DNA of 64,000 bases from Isoetes taiwanensis (Eukaryota > Streptophyta > Lycopodiopsida > Isoetales > Isoetaceae). This document shows, piece after piece, positions 1-11,479 of this stretch. The notes beneath the pieces are model-generated. The model searched no databases and was not told where the DNA came from. It worked only from the letters and a program-made list of their open reading frames with translations. A program made the position numbers and the translations under genes. The stretch spans positions 2,023,454-2,087,453 of the forward strand of contig JAJEKV010000033.1 of NCBI GenBank assembly GCA_021234155.1, read 5' to 3'. Position 1 is the stretch's first letter, and the number at the start of each line of letters is the position of its first letter.

Positions 1-383
1 CATCTCTACGACAGCTGGTAGAATATTACGATCAGAAATGTGTATCTCACTTTGTATATGAACTATCTCTAGAAAGGAGAAGTATTCTCAAACAAAAGAA
101 TCCAATGGGCCTGAAGCAAACAGAAATAACTGATTTCTTTTCATCTGAGACAAACGATGATAAGAGGTTAGTAGACTCACCACAGAAGAGGAAGTATCCT
201 GACCTTAAAGGGGTAACTTTGGCACTGTCTAAGAAGATAAAACGATCAGCAGCCATGAAACATAAAAAGTCTTTCCAGAAGAGGCCAAGCAGCAAGCAGC
301 AAAGCAGGCCAAGAAGGGGTATTATGAAGTATTTTGCAGCAGTCACAGGAACGAATGGGCTGTCTCCATCAAATCCTATCTGA
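1..383 (+). CDS. C-terminal exon of a nuclear protein with a PCNA-interacting (PIP) box; 5' part outside window
   Basis: The frame is open from the left edge of the window (codons from position 3) and stops at TGA 381-383, so this is the last exon of a plus-strand gene. About 35 residues upstream of the first in-window ATG (105) read as a helical, charged stretch. The motif KQTEITDFF follows at once and fits the PIP-box consensus Q-x-x-(I/L/M)-x-x-(F/Y)-(F/Y). Its T-D residues resemble PIP degrons read by CRL4-Cdt2, but the basic residue expected four places after FF is absent (T instead). The rest is rich in K and R (KRKYPD, LSKKIKRS, KHKKSFQKR), consistent with nuclear localisation. This suggests a DNA replication or repair factor that binds the sliding clamp. 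I do not recognise the family from the tail alone. Confidence 0.55.
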   Translation, partial: SLRQLVEYYDQKCVSHFVYELSLERRSILKQKNPMGLKQTEITDFFSSETNDDKRLVDSPQKRKYPDLKGVTLALSKKIKRSAAMKHKKSFQKRPSSKQQSRPRRGIMKYFAAVTGTNGLSPSNPI

Positions 384-429
384 GCAGATTTTTTGATTTT
401 CAATTGTTAAACTTAATATTTTTGTTTCC

Positions 430-552
430 ATACTTTAGATAACAGGAGGGTTTTCCTCCTGAAGGTCTTGAATTCTGTTTATGTTATGGTCTCATAGACC
501 CTTCGGGTCTTACGTAGACGTTAATAAATCTTTCTTTCTTTCTTTCTTTCAT
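430..552 (+). mobile_element. 3' terminus of a short retroelement related to the pentanucleotide-tail LINE
   Basis: After the stop codon of the left-edge gene there are two small hairpins (AGGAGG/CCTCCT near 444-461 and GACCC/GGGTC near 497-510), then TTAATAAATC and a (TTTC)n run at about 530-550. The stretch GGTCTCATAGACC...GTAGACGTTAATAAA resembles the last about 45 bases of the LINE copies at 15.4 and 24.2 kb, which read GGTCCCATAGGCC...GTGGACGATAAAAAC before an (ATTCT)n tail. It may lie within the 3' UTR of the upstream gene. Confidence 0.45.
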
Positions 553-1021
553 ATGTGTATATCAAATCACTCTATAAATAGTCCTCTACCCAGGCCATCA
601 TCGACAAGATAAAGATCTATAAATGCTATTCTTAGATGTTCCTCGAGATCTTAACATCCTTGTGTCTGTGCACCACAACGCCTATTCACATACAAGGACC
701 CCCCAAAACATTATTTTATAATTTATTTATGTCATGAAAAAAGACAAACATAAAAGTGATAAATCACAAAATAGGACCTTGAAACCTAAGTAATAAAGGA
801 AGACAAACATAAATGCTCCAGACAACAGACTTATCACCGAAGGCAACATTACATATTGTTTTGCTTAAGTGGAGAACTGCCTGAACAAATGTTAAGCTAC
901 ATGTTCTAACGTTTTGGTTAAAGAACGTCAAGATTCTCTCTCTTTGTCTTGCAAGGATAGGAGTCACAAATAGAAGTTTAGGTACATAATAAGACTTCAA
1001 AACTTAAAAGACAATGTACAC

Positions 1022-2374
1022 AACCTGATGAAGGTACTTCGAATGTAATAGCTTCAGTTTCTCGTCAGAGGTTCTATCTGATCCATCAAGCATTGTTTTG
1101 ACCTCCTTTACACGCTTTTTCCTGCTTTTTCCAGATTCACGAAATCCTGTACATACAAAGGCTTACTTCTTCTAACTGGCACACATGTTTAAGAGGTTAG
1201 CAATGAGGAATGACTTACTCAAATCATTTCCAGCTTTTAGTTGAGCCAATGAGGAAACATCAACTTCTCCTAGAATCTGTTGCTTCCGATAACAATTTGC
1301 AGGAATGCTGGTTGGCTGCAACTTAGTGCTTGAGGAGGGTATAGTTTCCACACCTAATCCTGCTTTACTAGCAGTCCCAGCTTCCAAAGATGTTTCTTTC
1401 TGATTATCATCGCGACTACTTGGTAATATTACTGTAGCATTCTCGGCATTATCTGCATTTCCCTCAGATAGAGGGACTGGAAAACGCCTGTACTTTTCTA
1501 AATTCTCCAGTACTCTCTCCTTATTGTCATTGCTGCTAGCAGCTGCCTCTGAAGGAACAGGATCCGCTTGTGCAACCTCAATGCTATCTTCAGCCAATTC
1601 TGTTGTTGTATCCTTGCATATTATGCCATTGACAATTGAGTCTGCATCGATTCCAAAAACTTCAGGGGATGTAATACAGTTTGTTGAGTGCACAGTGACA
1701 GATACGTCTGTAAAGCTCTCTACAAATCCATCAGGCAGAGAGTCCATAGTAGTAAACCGCTGATCCAGATTATCTCCTCTTTCCTCAAATTCTATATCGT
1801 TTGACCTGTCCCAGGCTGTATCAATCACAATTGAGTCTCCCAGAGAGATTTTTGGTGCCAGTTCTGACAAACCATCAAGCAAAACATCAGCATGTGAAGT
1901 CGGAAGTTCTACTCCTGTTCTCTTAGACTCAATGCCATTGGCCACATCAGATATTGGGTTACCTGTTTCTAATGTTCCATCACTAAAACCATCAGGCAAA
2001 GAATCAGCATGCGGCAGATGAATTGCATCTGAACTTCGGACTCGCTGATCCAGGTTCTCCTCTCTTTCCTCAAATTTAGTGTCTTCATTCATAATCCATG
2101 TTGGATTACCTGAAACAGTTGAGAAATCAGCATGTGGAGAGCTTGCCTGGGGAAGGTGTCTTAGTAGAGTTTGAGAATTTGGACTCGAGACGTCATGGTC
2201 CTGTTCTTCTCCCATTTCTTCAAACTCAGTGTCTTTTGCCATATCCCATGCTGTTTTAGATGCTTCAGAAGTTCCTTCTGAGAAGCCATCAGGGAGGGAG
2301 TCAGCCTGTGGAAGTTGGCTTACAATAGCTCTTATGGATTCATTCTGTACCTCAACTGGGAGGCTGCATGCCAT
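1022..2374 (-). CDS. Taxilin-like protein, N-terminal half only (two coding exons seen)
   Basis: The main exon starts at ATG 2374-2372 and runs to a donor at about 1212 (TTGA|GTAAGTC). A second exon of about 126 bases follows from an acceptor at about 1147 and reads in frame to about 1022. The protein is acidic, low in complexity, and repeats the motif LPxADSLPDGFS at least four times (residues about 20-215). The second exon begins a basic helical segment (SGKSRKKRVKEVKTMLDGS, then DEKLKLLHSKYLHQ). Repeated SLPDGF motifs followed by such a helix suggest plant alpha-taxilin, a long coiled-coil protein of membrane traffic. That match is from memory and is tentative. The long coiled coil that should follow is missing: after LHQ the frame reaches TAA within about 20 bases, and no further exon is visible before the convergent gene ending at 383. 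The gene looks 3'-truncated or rearranged. Confidence 0.5.
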
Positions 2375-2383
2375 TTCTTAATC

Positions 2384-2620
2384 ACTGAAGAAGCAATAGA
2401 GCTTGCATAAACAACCAATTTTAAATCAGATGCACTGACACAAATATAGCAAAAGGATAAACAGGCACAACAGTTACAACTATATGAATGTGAACAAGCT
2501 TGAAGATACCTAGCTTCACGAGCCACGTATGAAAGCCTAGGAGCGAGATCTGGCCGGCAGATCTAGGGGTTGTTGATGATCCCAGAGCCCCAGAAGCGCC
2601 GGCTGCCAAACGTAGGAATG
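2384..2620 (-). promoter_or_regulatory. 5' UTR exon, leader intron and GC-rich promoter-proximal region of the taxilin-like gene
   Basis: Reading minus, a GC-rich stretch (about 2620-2511) ends in GTGAAGCTAG|GTATCTTC, a good donor with the exon ending at 2510. The intron closes with TTCTTCAG at about 2385. The second exon then carries ten bases of leader before ATG 2374. A short leader intron just ahead of the start codon is common in plant genes. The GC richness contrasts with the AT-rich surroundings and marks the likely transcription start region. Confidence 0.5.
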
Positions 2621-2819
2621 TGGCATGGTAGTATGTAATTCTTGGCAGCTTTACATCCTAAGCCTTGATTAGGGCAACTTGAAATGTTGCTGTTACACGA
2701 AAAAAAATACATATCAAATGTTTGTTTTCTTTATTTCTTTATTTTTTTAAGACAAACACCGATGGTAAAATAACTTTTGTTGAAATTACTCTACATATAT
2801 ACTAGAAAAGAAGATAACA

Positions 2820-3914
2820 CTCTATTTATCTATCTATCTATCTATCTATCTACTCTATCTATGTTCTTATGTTTGTCGCGCTTATCCGACCGTCCGTTCG
2901 AGATCCGACGGTTCACGTGGCTTTGGGACGTATTCTACGGCCCAGATGGCTTAGGAATTTATATATAATTCGTATAGACGCGATCCTACGGTCCAGGTTG
3001 ATTTGATCCTGATCGTCGGTCCGAGATCCTACGACTCACGTTGCTTTGGGACACATCCTACGGTGTACATGACTTTGGGAATTATATGTAATAGATCCTA
3101 TGAGTCATGTTGCGTGGGATCTCGACCCTTGATCGAGTCCAATATCCTATGGCCCAAGTTGAATGCTCATCCCTTAGGAAAAGGCTTTTAAAATTTCCAG
3201 GTTGATTTGATCCTGATCGTCGGTCCGAGATCCTACGACTCACGTTGCTTTGGGACACATCCTACGGTGTACATGACTTTGGGAATTATATGTAATAGAT
3301 CCTATGACTCATGTTGCGTGGGATCTCGACCCTTGATCGAGTCCAATATCCTATGGCCCAAGTTGAATGCTCATCCCTTAGGAAAAGGCTTTTAAAATTT
3401 TTATATTGTGTGGGGGATTCGAACCCTGACCATTGACCTCCCAACCCCCCATTCTAACCACTAGACCAAGCATTAATTCCATGATCTACTCTATATATGT
3501 TCTTATGTTTGTCGCGCTTATCCGACCGGCCGTTCGAGATCCGACGGTTCACGTGGCTTTGGGACGTATCCTACGGCCCAGATGGCTTAGGAGTTTATAT
3601 ATAATTCGTATAGACGCGATCCTACGATCCAGGTTGATTTGATCCTGATCGTGGTCCGAGATCCTACGACTCACGTTGCTTTGGGACACATCCTACGGTG
3701 TACATGACTTTGGGAATTATATGTAATAGATCCTATGACTCATGTTGCGTGAGATCTCGACCCTTGATCGAGTCCAATATCCTATGGCCCAAGTTGAATG
3801 CTCATCCTTAGGAAAAGGCTTTTAAAATTTTTATGTTGTGTGGGGGATTCGAACCCTGACCATTGACCTCCCAACCCCCCATTCTAACCACTAGACCAAG
3901 CATTAATTCCATGA
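2820..3914 (-). mobile_element. tRNA-derived SINE, head-to-tail dimer with an internal 204-bp duplication
   Basis: Read on the minus strand, two copies start with a tRNA-like head: GCTTGGTCTAGTGG followed by GGTTCGAATCC. The first contains an A-box (TGGTCTAGTGG at 3888-3898 and 3458-3468). The second is a perfect B-box (3845-3855 and 3414-3424). The upstream copy (3914-3486) has head, one 204-bp body unit and a tail segment. The downstream copy (3485-2820) has head, two tandem 204-bp units (3402-3199 and 3198-2995), the same tail segment and then a (GATA)n tail at 2853-2827. Both copies end the tail segment with the same bases before joining either the second head or the GATA tail, so this is a true dimer. 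RNA polymerase III transcription is expected from the boxes. Confidence 0.75.
2827..2853. repeat. (TATC)n microsatellite, the SINE tail
   Basis: Seven uninterrupted TATC units lie directly after the last tail segment of the SINE dimer. On the element's own strand this is a (GATA)n tail. Confidence 0.8.
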
Positions 3915-3949
3915 ACAATTTATGTTTCAAATATACTTAAGGGTAATGT

Positions 3950-4600
3950 TCCCATTAAGATAAAATAGACTATAACATTCTAGCTAGTTCAAGAAGGTTC
4001 TAGAGTGTTCTGGAAGGCTCTAGAAAGTTCTAGAATCTTCTAGAAAGTTCTAGAACATAAGAGAATCTAAGGGGGATCTAAGAAAATTCTTCCAGAAAGT
4101 TCCAAATTGTTCTAATAAGTTTTAGAATGTTCTAGAATGTAGGGGAATCTATGGGAATGTAAGGAAATCTAGGGAAATACTTCCAGAAAGTTCTAGAATA
4201 TATTGAAAGTCTTAGAATGTTCCAGAAAGTCTTAGAATGTTCTAAAAAGTTATAGGATGTAAAGGAGTCCAGAAGAATCTAATAGAATGTAAGAAACTCT
4301 TATAAAATGTAAGAGAATATTTACAAGCCTAAGGGAATCTCTTAAAATCTGGGGGATCTAAAGGAATCTTCATAAAATCTAAGGGAATCTAAGAAAATGT
4401 TGATGAAGTCTTAGAGTATCTAAGGGAATCTTTATAGAATCTCTTTGAATCTCATGTAATGTAAGGGAACCTAGGGCAATCTCATAAAATCTAAATGAAT
4501 CTAAGAGAATCTAAGGGGATTTCATAGAATCTTGAAGAATCTAGGGAAATCTAATAGAATCTAGAGGGAATCTTATAAAATTTAGAGAAATGCTCACGAA
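3950..4600 (+). repeat. Degenerate short-unit array (TCTAGAA / GGAATCTAAG type)
   Basis: The sequence is almost wholly variants of about 10-12-bp units such as GTTCTAGAAAGTTCTAGAA and GGGAATCTAAGAGAATCT. Units drift from the GTTCTAGAA form (left) to the GAATCTAAGG form (right). No coding frame survives. A related array in reverse complement is at 39890-41165. Confidence 0.7.
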
Positions 4601-7600
4601 CCCTCTAAGAGAACTTTGATAGAATCTTAGAGAATCTATCAAGAGATTCTTTTACAAGAACTTCCACGTAGGAACATGCTAAAACTCGAACATGCACCGT
4701 AGGACGCATTAAATTTCTTGTATAAGTATACAAGAATTTAGCGCTGCCAGCGCCTTGTGCAAGCCCTGGTTGTTGAATCAAAATACAACCACCGACAAAA
4801 TACGTCAATGTTGCAATGTTTGTTTTTAATATATGTTTTTTTTAGAATGATTGGCTCTTAGCGTATTTTGTATGACATGTTGCTAATTTGTGCAAAATTA
4901 AATGCAATTTGTGTTGTACCAAACATATGATCTATATCAAAAAGCTATGCAATCTTATTACGCTCTTCAATATTAAATTAATGTCTCTAAGGTATCTATG
5001 AACCCGTGGCAGTCGAACTGAAATGTGACTCCGAGTAAAGGGCCATGTCAATATAGATATTTTGAAGGGGGGCTCACATGTTGGTCCTTGACCTTATGGA
5101 AGATGAACCAAGTAGATGTCTGTTTTGATATGTCAATATTGCAAGTTTGGCAATTCTTATGTTTTTAAAGTCATATTCTTTTGTTGGGTTATGCACATAT
5201 GAAACAATACTATGAATAATATGTTCCAATTGAAATGTCATTGAAATTGTGATTCTTTCTTGTTGTTTGGATCGTAAGTTTACTTGATTTGCCAAAGCTA
5301 CTTTTGTTTGTGCATAATGAAATAGAAAGACTATAATGTTTGTTGCAATTTTGTATGTAACTGGAAAGTTGAGTTGTTTGAAACGAAACTCACTCTTTTT
5401 TATGTTCCTAAATTTTCACAACATTTGTCTACACAAAGCATATGCATATTTTCTGCACATATAAGCGTTATCCGTTATGGCTTTGTCAGTATTGCGTCTA
5501 ACTAAGGTGGTGTTAAAGTTATGACCCGTTTGAATTTGGAAAGTTAATGTTACATGGTTAACCCATTCTTACATTCATGTAATTGCCCATAAAAACTCCC
5601 TAAGTTTATGAAATTCTTGAAGACATCATAGACAGGGCGCCAAACCTACATGCACGTGTTTCCAGAAAAGAATCGTCAATGGATGGCAGATGCTTGTGCT
5701 AGAGAGGTATGTACCAACGAAAGAAAGTTTCACATGCATTGAGTGTTGAGCAAGATGGGATCATGATGTGTCTTAAAGAAAATGTGAATAGGTTAATGAT
5801 TAAGAGTTGGAATATAAATTGGTCTCAAAGCGTGGTTGTTACCCCAGGTTGTCTATTGCGCAACGTCTTGGGTTACGTAGGTGCACAAATTATATCTCCG
5901 CCTTAGGCGTATTTAGAATAGTGTTTAATGGGTATAGGCATTCAAGATCCCTAAAGGAGTAATTTAGCTTTTAATGGTTCAAACACCATGGAGTAAAGGG
6001 TTTTTGAGTTTGCATTCATGAGGAAGTTCAGAGGGACGGATTTGCAAAGGATTTAGTCTTAACAGCAGAGCCGGAACGGAACTAGCTTCAAATTGCTGCA
6101 AATTTATCGTGCTTTGGAGCCTGCTAAGCTTATGATCACCTTTGCTTCTCTAAACAGTTTAAGTCCCTAGTGGTAGAATTAAAGGGCATAGACCGTCAAA
6201 AATGAGGTTTTGAATCAAATTTCTGTAAAGCCTTGTTTCAATGCTTTCGAGCTCTTCTGCTGAGGTTGAAACTATTCAAGCGTTTTTTAAAATTCATAGA
6301 AAGAAAGAAAGGGAGGCCTTTGCTCAGACTTAGTTGCAAGCAGGCCCTCAAGAAATGCACCTATCAGCTCTTAGAGCTTAACGCTATGTTAATTTCAAGG
6401 TTATCTCTACTTACTAATTTCTTTAGTTATATGCTCTAAATGGGCTTGGCCGATTGAAGTTCTTCACAGTTGAATGAAGCAGCTAAATCTTCATCGTTTG
6501 CAAGCCCAAACCAAGCTCAAAGTGTTTAATTGCAAGCTGAAAAATTTGCAAATGCTTGGCCTCAGTTCCAATAATTCTCAGTCTACTGGTTCTGCGAAAA
6601 TCCAAAACAAAAGGCCAATTATTGGCCCTTTCCGATTTTACTGAACATGAAGTCAAAATATGAGTAGGCGGCAGTGACTTTGCCTTTGCCTTAATTCTCG
6701 CATCTAGCGACTGGAATGATAATTCTAGACATCACTCCAGGGTACGTCGTCAATCTTAAACAGCTAAAAGGTTTCCCAGTTAAAATGTGAAATCTTCCCG
6801 CCCATGTCCTTGGGCGTTATTTTCAGGTTCACATTCAGTATGAATTTTTTTGACCCATCCGTATCTGGCGGCGCCGCCTAGTTCAGCTCCCGTAAAAAGA
6901 AAGCTTATCTGAAGGCGCCGTTAATAGAGACGACGCCGCTCTTGCCCTTTGCCAAGCAGGCCATCTCCCCTGCTTTGCTTCACAGCAGAGGCAGTTCGGC
7001 TATGGCGTTCCGGATCAGCGGCCCCACAAAAGAAAGCTCATAGGGCATTCGATTGTATTAGTCCGTCAAATCGACCTCTTCATGCGCTAATTGGAATCAG
7101 CATCGATAGGTCTGGTAAAACGAGCCCCACAAATTTACCTTCGAAAATGACTGATTAGGCTGTGGAATCAAGATTGGAAAAGGGAAAAACTGCAGTGGCC
7201 GAGGAAAACTGCACCTTCAAATTTACGCACTCAAACCTCCCTAACTTCTCTGACCCCAAATTCCTTTGACCGGAATTACTTCTCACTCCTTCTCTGCGAT
7301 TTGCCTTTATTAGATGTGTGATTCTCCAGGCCCCTGCCATTTGGCAATTCTGTTAAAATCTAGCAACTGTTGCTGGCCTTTTTGTTTTGAATTTTCACAG
7401 AGTGACTCGACTCAGAGTCACTGGAGCTGGGGCCAACTGTTGCTGGCCCTTTTGTTTTGAATTTTCGCAGAGTTACTGGACTCAGAGTCACTGCAGTTAA
7501 GCCCATTTACAGTGTATAACTAAAGAGATTAATAGGCAGGGATAGGCTTCAAATCAGGAAAGGGTTAAGCTTTGAAAGCTGATACAATAACTTCCGGCCA

Positions 7601-9505
7601 TCCTAGCCTTGAAACAGAAATATATGCCAGGGAATGAATCTATATTGAAGCCGGCGTTGTATGATGAAGAGCGATGCAGGAAGCTAAATAAGAAAAAAAT
7701 AATTAGGTTGATTCCCTGAGGATCTACTTATTCCTTTCCCTAACTTCTGATGCAAGTGCAGCTGGAATATTTCTTGTTGGATTATTTCTTGTTTTTCGAT
7801 CCATGGCAGTCCGGAGTAGGAATGAATGGAAATTCCGGTGCGAATCGCTCAAATTGAGCTCGAAATGAATGTTTTCAGCTTGCAATTGGGCAATTCGAGC
7901 TTGATTTGGGCCGAAAATGGCGGATAAATTCTATTCTGAGGAGAAGAGAGCTGGGGTGTGTTTGCCGAAAAAAAAAATTATGCCGGAAAAGACCTTCCAA
8001 AAAACATAGATAATTCCAAAACTTTTTTTTTCTAGTTATCTTATATATAGTTAGACAAGTCCCTTATTATTTTAGAAAAGAAGATACCACTCTATTTATA
8101 TAAGTATACAAGTCCCTTATTATTTAAGGACTGTATGAGACCGATTGTGTATTGCATCTGTGATCTTTGTTAGATTTACATCGTTGAAATTCTGCAAAGG
8201 GTATGATGATAAAGAAGCAACAATAAAGAAGTAATAATACGATGGCAAGCAATCAATTATAGTTCGACCAAGTTATATATATAGAACTTCATGGTTGGAA
8301 CTTTAATAAACTTTGATGGATGTTTTACTATACCTAAGTCAAATTCAATTAGTGAACTTGATAAAGATGCATAGATGCTTTTAAAATCTAAGTGATGCCA
8401 TGCTGAGAGCTTCTTGGAAGCTTCACGTTGACATGTGAAGGAGAACCCACTCATGGGAATTAGATCTAAGATGTTGTGAAGCTTTATGAAGATTTCCTTT
8501 ATTGCTAGGCTCCTACGGAGATTCTCTAGGATTGTGCAATATTCCGTTGACATTCTTGTAGACTACCTAAACCCCATGTCTCTAAACTTTCTACAAAGTG
8601 TAGAGCTACATATGGAGGGAAATGAAATATGTACATTTCATAATAATTGGAGCATTGCTCATGATAATAATTGGTAATTTGCTAAGGATTTATTGTTCAT
8701 ATGTTCGTGGGGGGGTTAGAAATATATTATATAAACTCTGATTGTATGTTACAACTTTAATGCATGAGTTATTAATTTGGCTTTGTGTTCCTTTGCTTTG
8801 CCATTGAAGTTTCAATCTTAAATCCCATGAAGCATAAACTCTAGTTCATAATCCTAAACCACTTAATCCTAGACACTAGCAAATGTGCATGGCTTAAAAT
8901 TAAGACAAAATAGAGTTGAATCTGAGCATAATGTGACAGAAATAATAGAGCCCACAAAAGAAATTAGACATTAAAATGAGAATGCAATCTCAAATAACAA
9001 CCTGAATGAAACCTGGCAAAAAAAGCACATGATAATGCCAATTTTGCATTGAATTGTCCCTCTTTTGTAATGGCACTATAATAACTGCATTCGAATCTCA
9101 TTATGTTAGGGTGAATGTAGCTCTCAAACACATCTATTGCCCCAACATACTAATCATGAGTCCTTGTCAAACATTAGTCAAAGCATGTTCTAGAAGATCT
9201 GGATGTTAGAGTTTGGAAGACATTTATTTGAAGATTGAAAATCAATTATTTGAAGATTGGAAGCCCCCTTAGCATGGTATATTTTATTTTGGCATCACAT
9301 CCCTTTCATTCCACATTTCCCTTGGAACTCTCCCTAGCCATCACCCACACTTCCATACCCATATTTTATAATTTGGAAAACCTTCTTGCCTAACCCTTCA
9401 ACTTATTGTTTTCTACATGTCCTTTGAATCCCTCATTTCTAACCACCTTAAACCCATAGTCTATGATCCCTCCCCATCTCCCATTTCCATACTTTTTCCT
9501 TTTCC
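4601..9505. other. Intergenic stretch with no recognisable gene
   Basis: The stretch is AT-rich with short chance frames only. Exceptions are a GC-richer island at about 6860-7120 without a convincing frame, two 70-bp direct repeats at 7364-7500, and a small repeat at 8055-8126 where ACAAGTCCCTTATTATTT occurs twice. The 26 bases between those two copies (AGAAAAGAAGATACCACTC...) also occur next to the SINE at about 2808, so this is probably old transposon debris. Confidence 0.4.
7364..7500 (+). repeat. Two tandem copies of a 70-bp unit
   Basis: CAACTGTTGCTGGCC begins at 7364 and again at 7434. The following bases match closely through TTTTGTTTTGAATTTTC and GACTCAGAGTCACTG. Each unit holds a TGACTC...GAGTCA-type dyad. 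No known element was recognised. Confidence 0.65.
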
Positions 9506-11470
9506 TTTTTTTTTTGAAGGATGACAAGCTTTATTTACCAATCAAAATTATAACAACATAAAATGCAAAGACAGTATTATAACCCCAGCGGACAAACTGA
9601 TCTAGCTGAGCACAACCACTTGTCTATGCATAAGAATGAATCTGAAGGTAAGTATGCCAAATCAGTACTTTTTTCTCCTGATCAAGAGAAGAACAATTAT
9701 AAGCCATAACAATTTTATTCTGTGCCCACTGAAGAAGAATCTCATCTATAGTATCCATGTCCTTAAAGATAAATATTCCGCTTCTCTTCCAGATCGACCA
9801 TAAAAGCCAGCCACACACAAGATGAAAAGCTCGTTTCCGCATTTGTGCCATGCATCAAAACAGATAGCGAGCAGAACTTGCTGACTAGATTGAGACGTGC
9901 CAAAGGGTTAACAACCAAGACCATGCCTGCCAAAGTCGCTCATACAAGAAGAAACAATGCTCTATACTTTCAACCTTGCGGACATAAAGTCAGAGCTCTG
10001 AAATTTGATTATCAATTTTATGGACCAGCCTGTTGACTATGAGGCATCTATGGATCACTTGCCACTACAAAACCGCCACTTTAGGATGGAGCAACTTATC
10101 CCATACCCATGTTCAAAGATTTTTCGACTATGGCTGAGGGACCTGAAGATGCCATCGATTAGACGGAGGCAAGATTTCAGAACGCAGAAGCAATTTATAC
10201 ACAGAAGAAACAAAGCGCCTTGGCTTGATACCCTGATGGCAATCCCATACAATACTTGAATTTGTGGGCCAGAATCTTGCGGCAACAATGCAGCAATACG
10301 AGTCCAAATTACTCTATTCATCTGTACAATAAGAATTTTGTTCTAAATGCTTCCCATGACATGAGATGACCAGACTCATACCAAGTTGTAATAGTGCTTA
10401 TACCAGCTGCTATCCATCGTCATCGTATCTCTGGCTGAACAACAACATTTAGAGGCACATTCTTAGGAGTGTCCTGCAAAGAAATCCACTAGCATGGAGT
10501 AGACAACTGAAAACACGCCTCAGGATTGAAATGAAAAAGAGACCTGACAGTGTCCCAAGCAGCAAGCAACCCCTTTAGAAAGGGAGAAGCGTTAGGATAC
10601 AGATGTATATGATAAAGCAAAGCCCAAGGAAGAAGAGGCTTAATGGTGGCCTTATGAAATGGAATTAGCAACCTTAGACCAGGAGAATCATCCTTACCAA
10701 TGAGAATCCTCCAAATAAACTTCGATATCATCACCTTACTTTGGAGGTGGAAATCCAACATTCCAAGACCACCAGCTGCTTTAGGTTTAATGCACTTCTC
10801 CCAAGCTACCTTGACCACAGCTCCTACTTCATTTCCACCCCAAATAAAATTTCTGACAGTACACACAATCTCCTCCATCTTACACTGAGGAGCTAATACA
10901 GCAGATGCCATGTAGACATGAGTATTACTAAGAACAGATTTAGCCGCAATGATTCTTCCGGGCATGGATAGTTCAGTTGTATTCCACCAAAATAAGTGCT
11001 TTTGCAACCCTGTAATAATTTCATCCCAAGATTTGAAGCAGAGATGTGAATTCCGATAGGAATACCAAACAACTTTGTGGTATTTCCATGCAGAAGAATC
11101 TTCCATGGATAGTCCAGAATACAGGGAGGGATAGGACTGTCCAATGTTACACTTTTGCTAACCCATAAGAACTCCTGATGCTAAGGAGAATGTGTCTAAA
11201 AATATCTAAGCATTATGAAGATTTTCAACCTCGCCAATTAGGAACAAAAAAGTGCCATCAGCATATTGATTACATACCTCTTGAGAACCATCGTCCATTG
11301 ACAGATCTTGAATGATGCCATCCTGGGCAGCGTTGGGAAAACTCCGGGGCAGAGGCAAATATGCCGTTTTGGATTGCCAACTTGCCATCCAGCGTGGCAG
11401 AGTGCCGGAACACCTTCCGCACAAAAAAAAGGATTTCTGGATTATTGCCGGCAGCTCAATCGTAAACCGG
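9506..11470 (-). mobile_element. 5'-truncated L1-type LINE with poly(A) tail
   Basis: On the minus strand the element ends in AATAAAGCTTGTCATCCTTC followed by A(10) (9515-9506). This is the same type of 3' end as the larger LINE at 33093. Upstream are the C-terminal third of ORF2 (10489-11106, with W-K-Y-x-K and PGRIIAAKSVLSNTHVYMAS), a split zinc-binding domain, and part of the reverse transcriptase palm at about 11206-11300. The catalytic Y-x-D-D is seen as QYADGTF, so the second aspartate is lost. Frameshifts are frequent. The break on the right abuts gypsy integrase sequence. Confidence 0.7.
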
Positions 11471-11479
11471 CACTTACTA

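Noticed and set aside
764-1000. A 78-codon minus-strand frame just downstream of the taxilin-like exons
   Set aside because: It does not read as coiled coil and is not in frame with the preceding exon; probably non-coding.
3003-3395. Two nearly identical 62-codon frames
   Set aside because: They are the same frame in tandem 204-bp SINE body units; the repeat explains the similarity.
3404-3480. A tRNA gene on the minus strand (also 3835-3914)
   Set aside because: The A- and B-boxes are good, but the acceptor stem does not pair and no anticodon arm is convincing. It is repeated as the head of a larger unit, so it is a SINE head.
8257-8553. A 98-codon minus-strand frame
   Set aside because: No recognisable family, no supporting neighbours, AT-rich composition compatible with chance.
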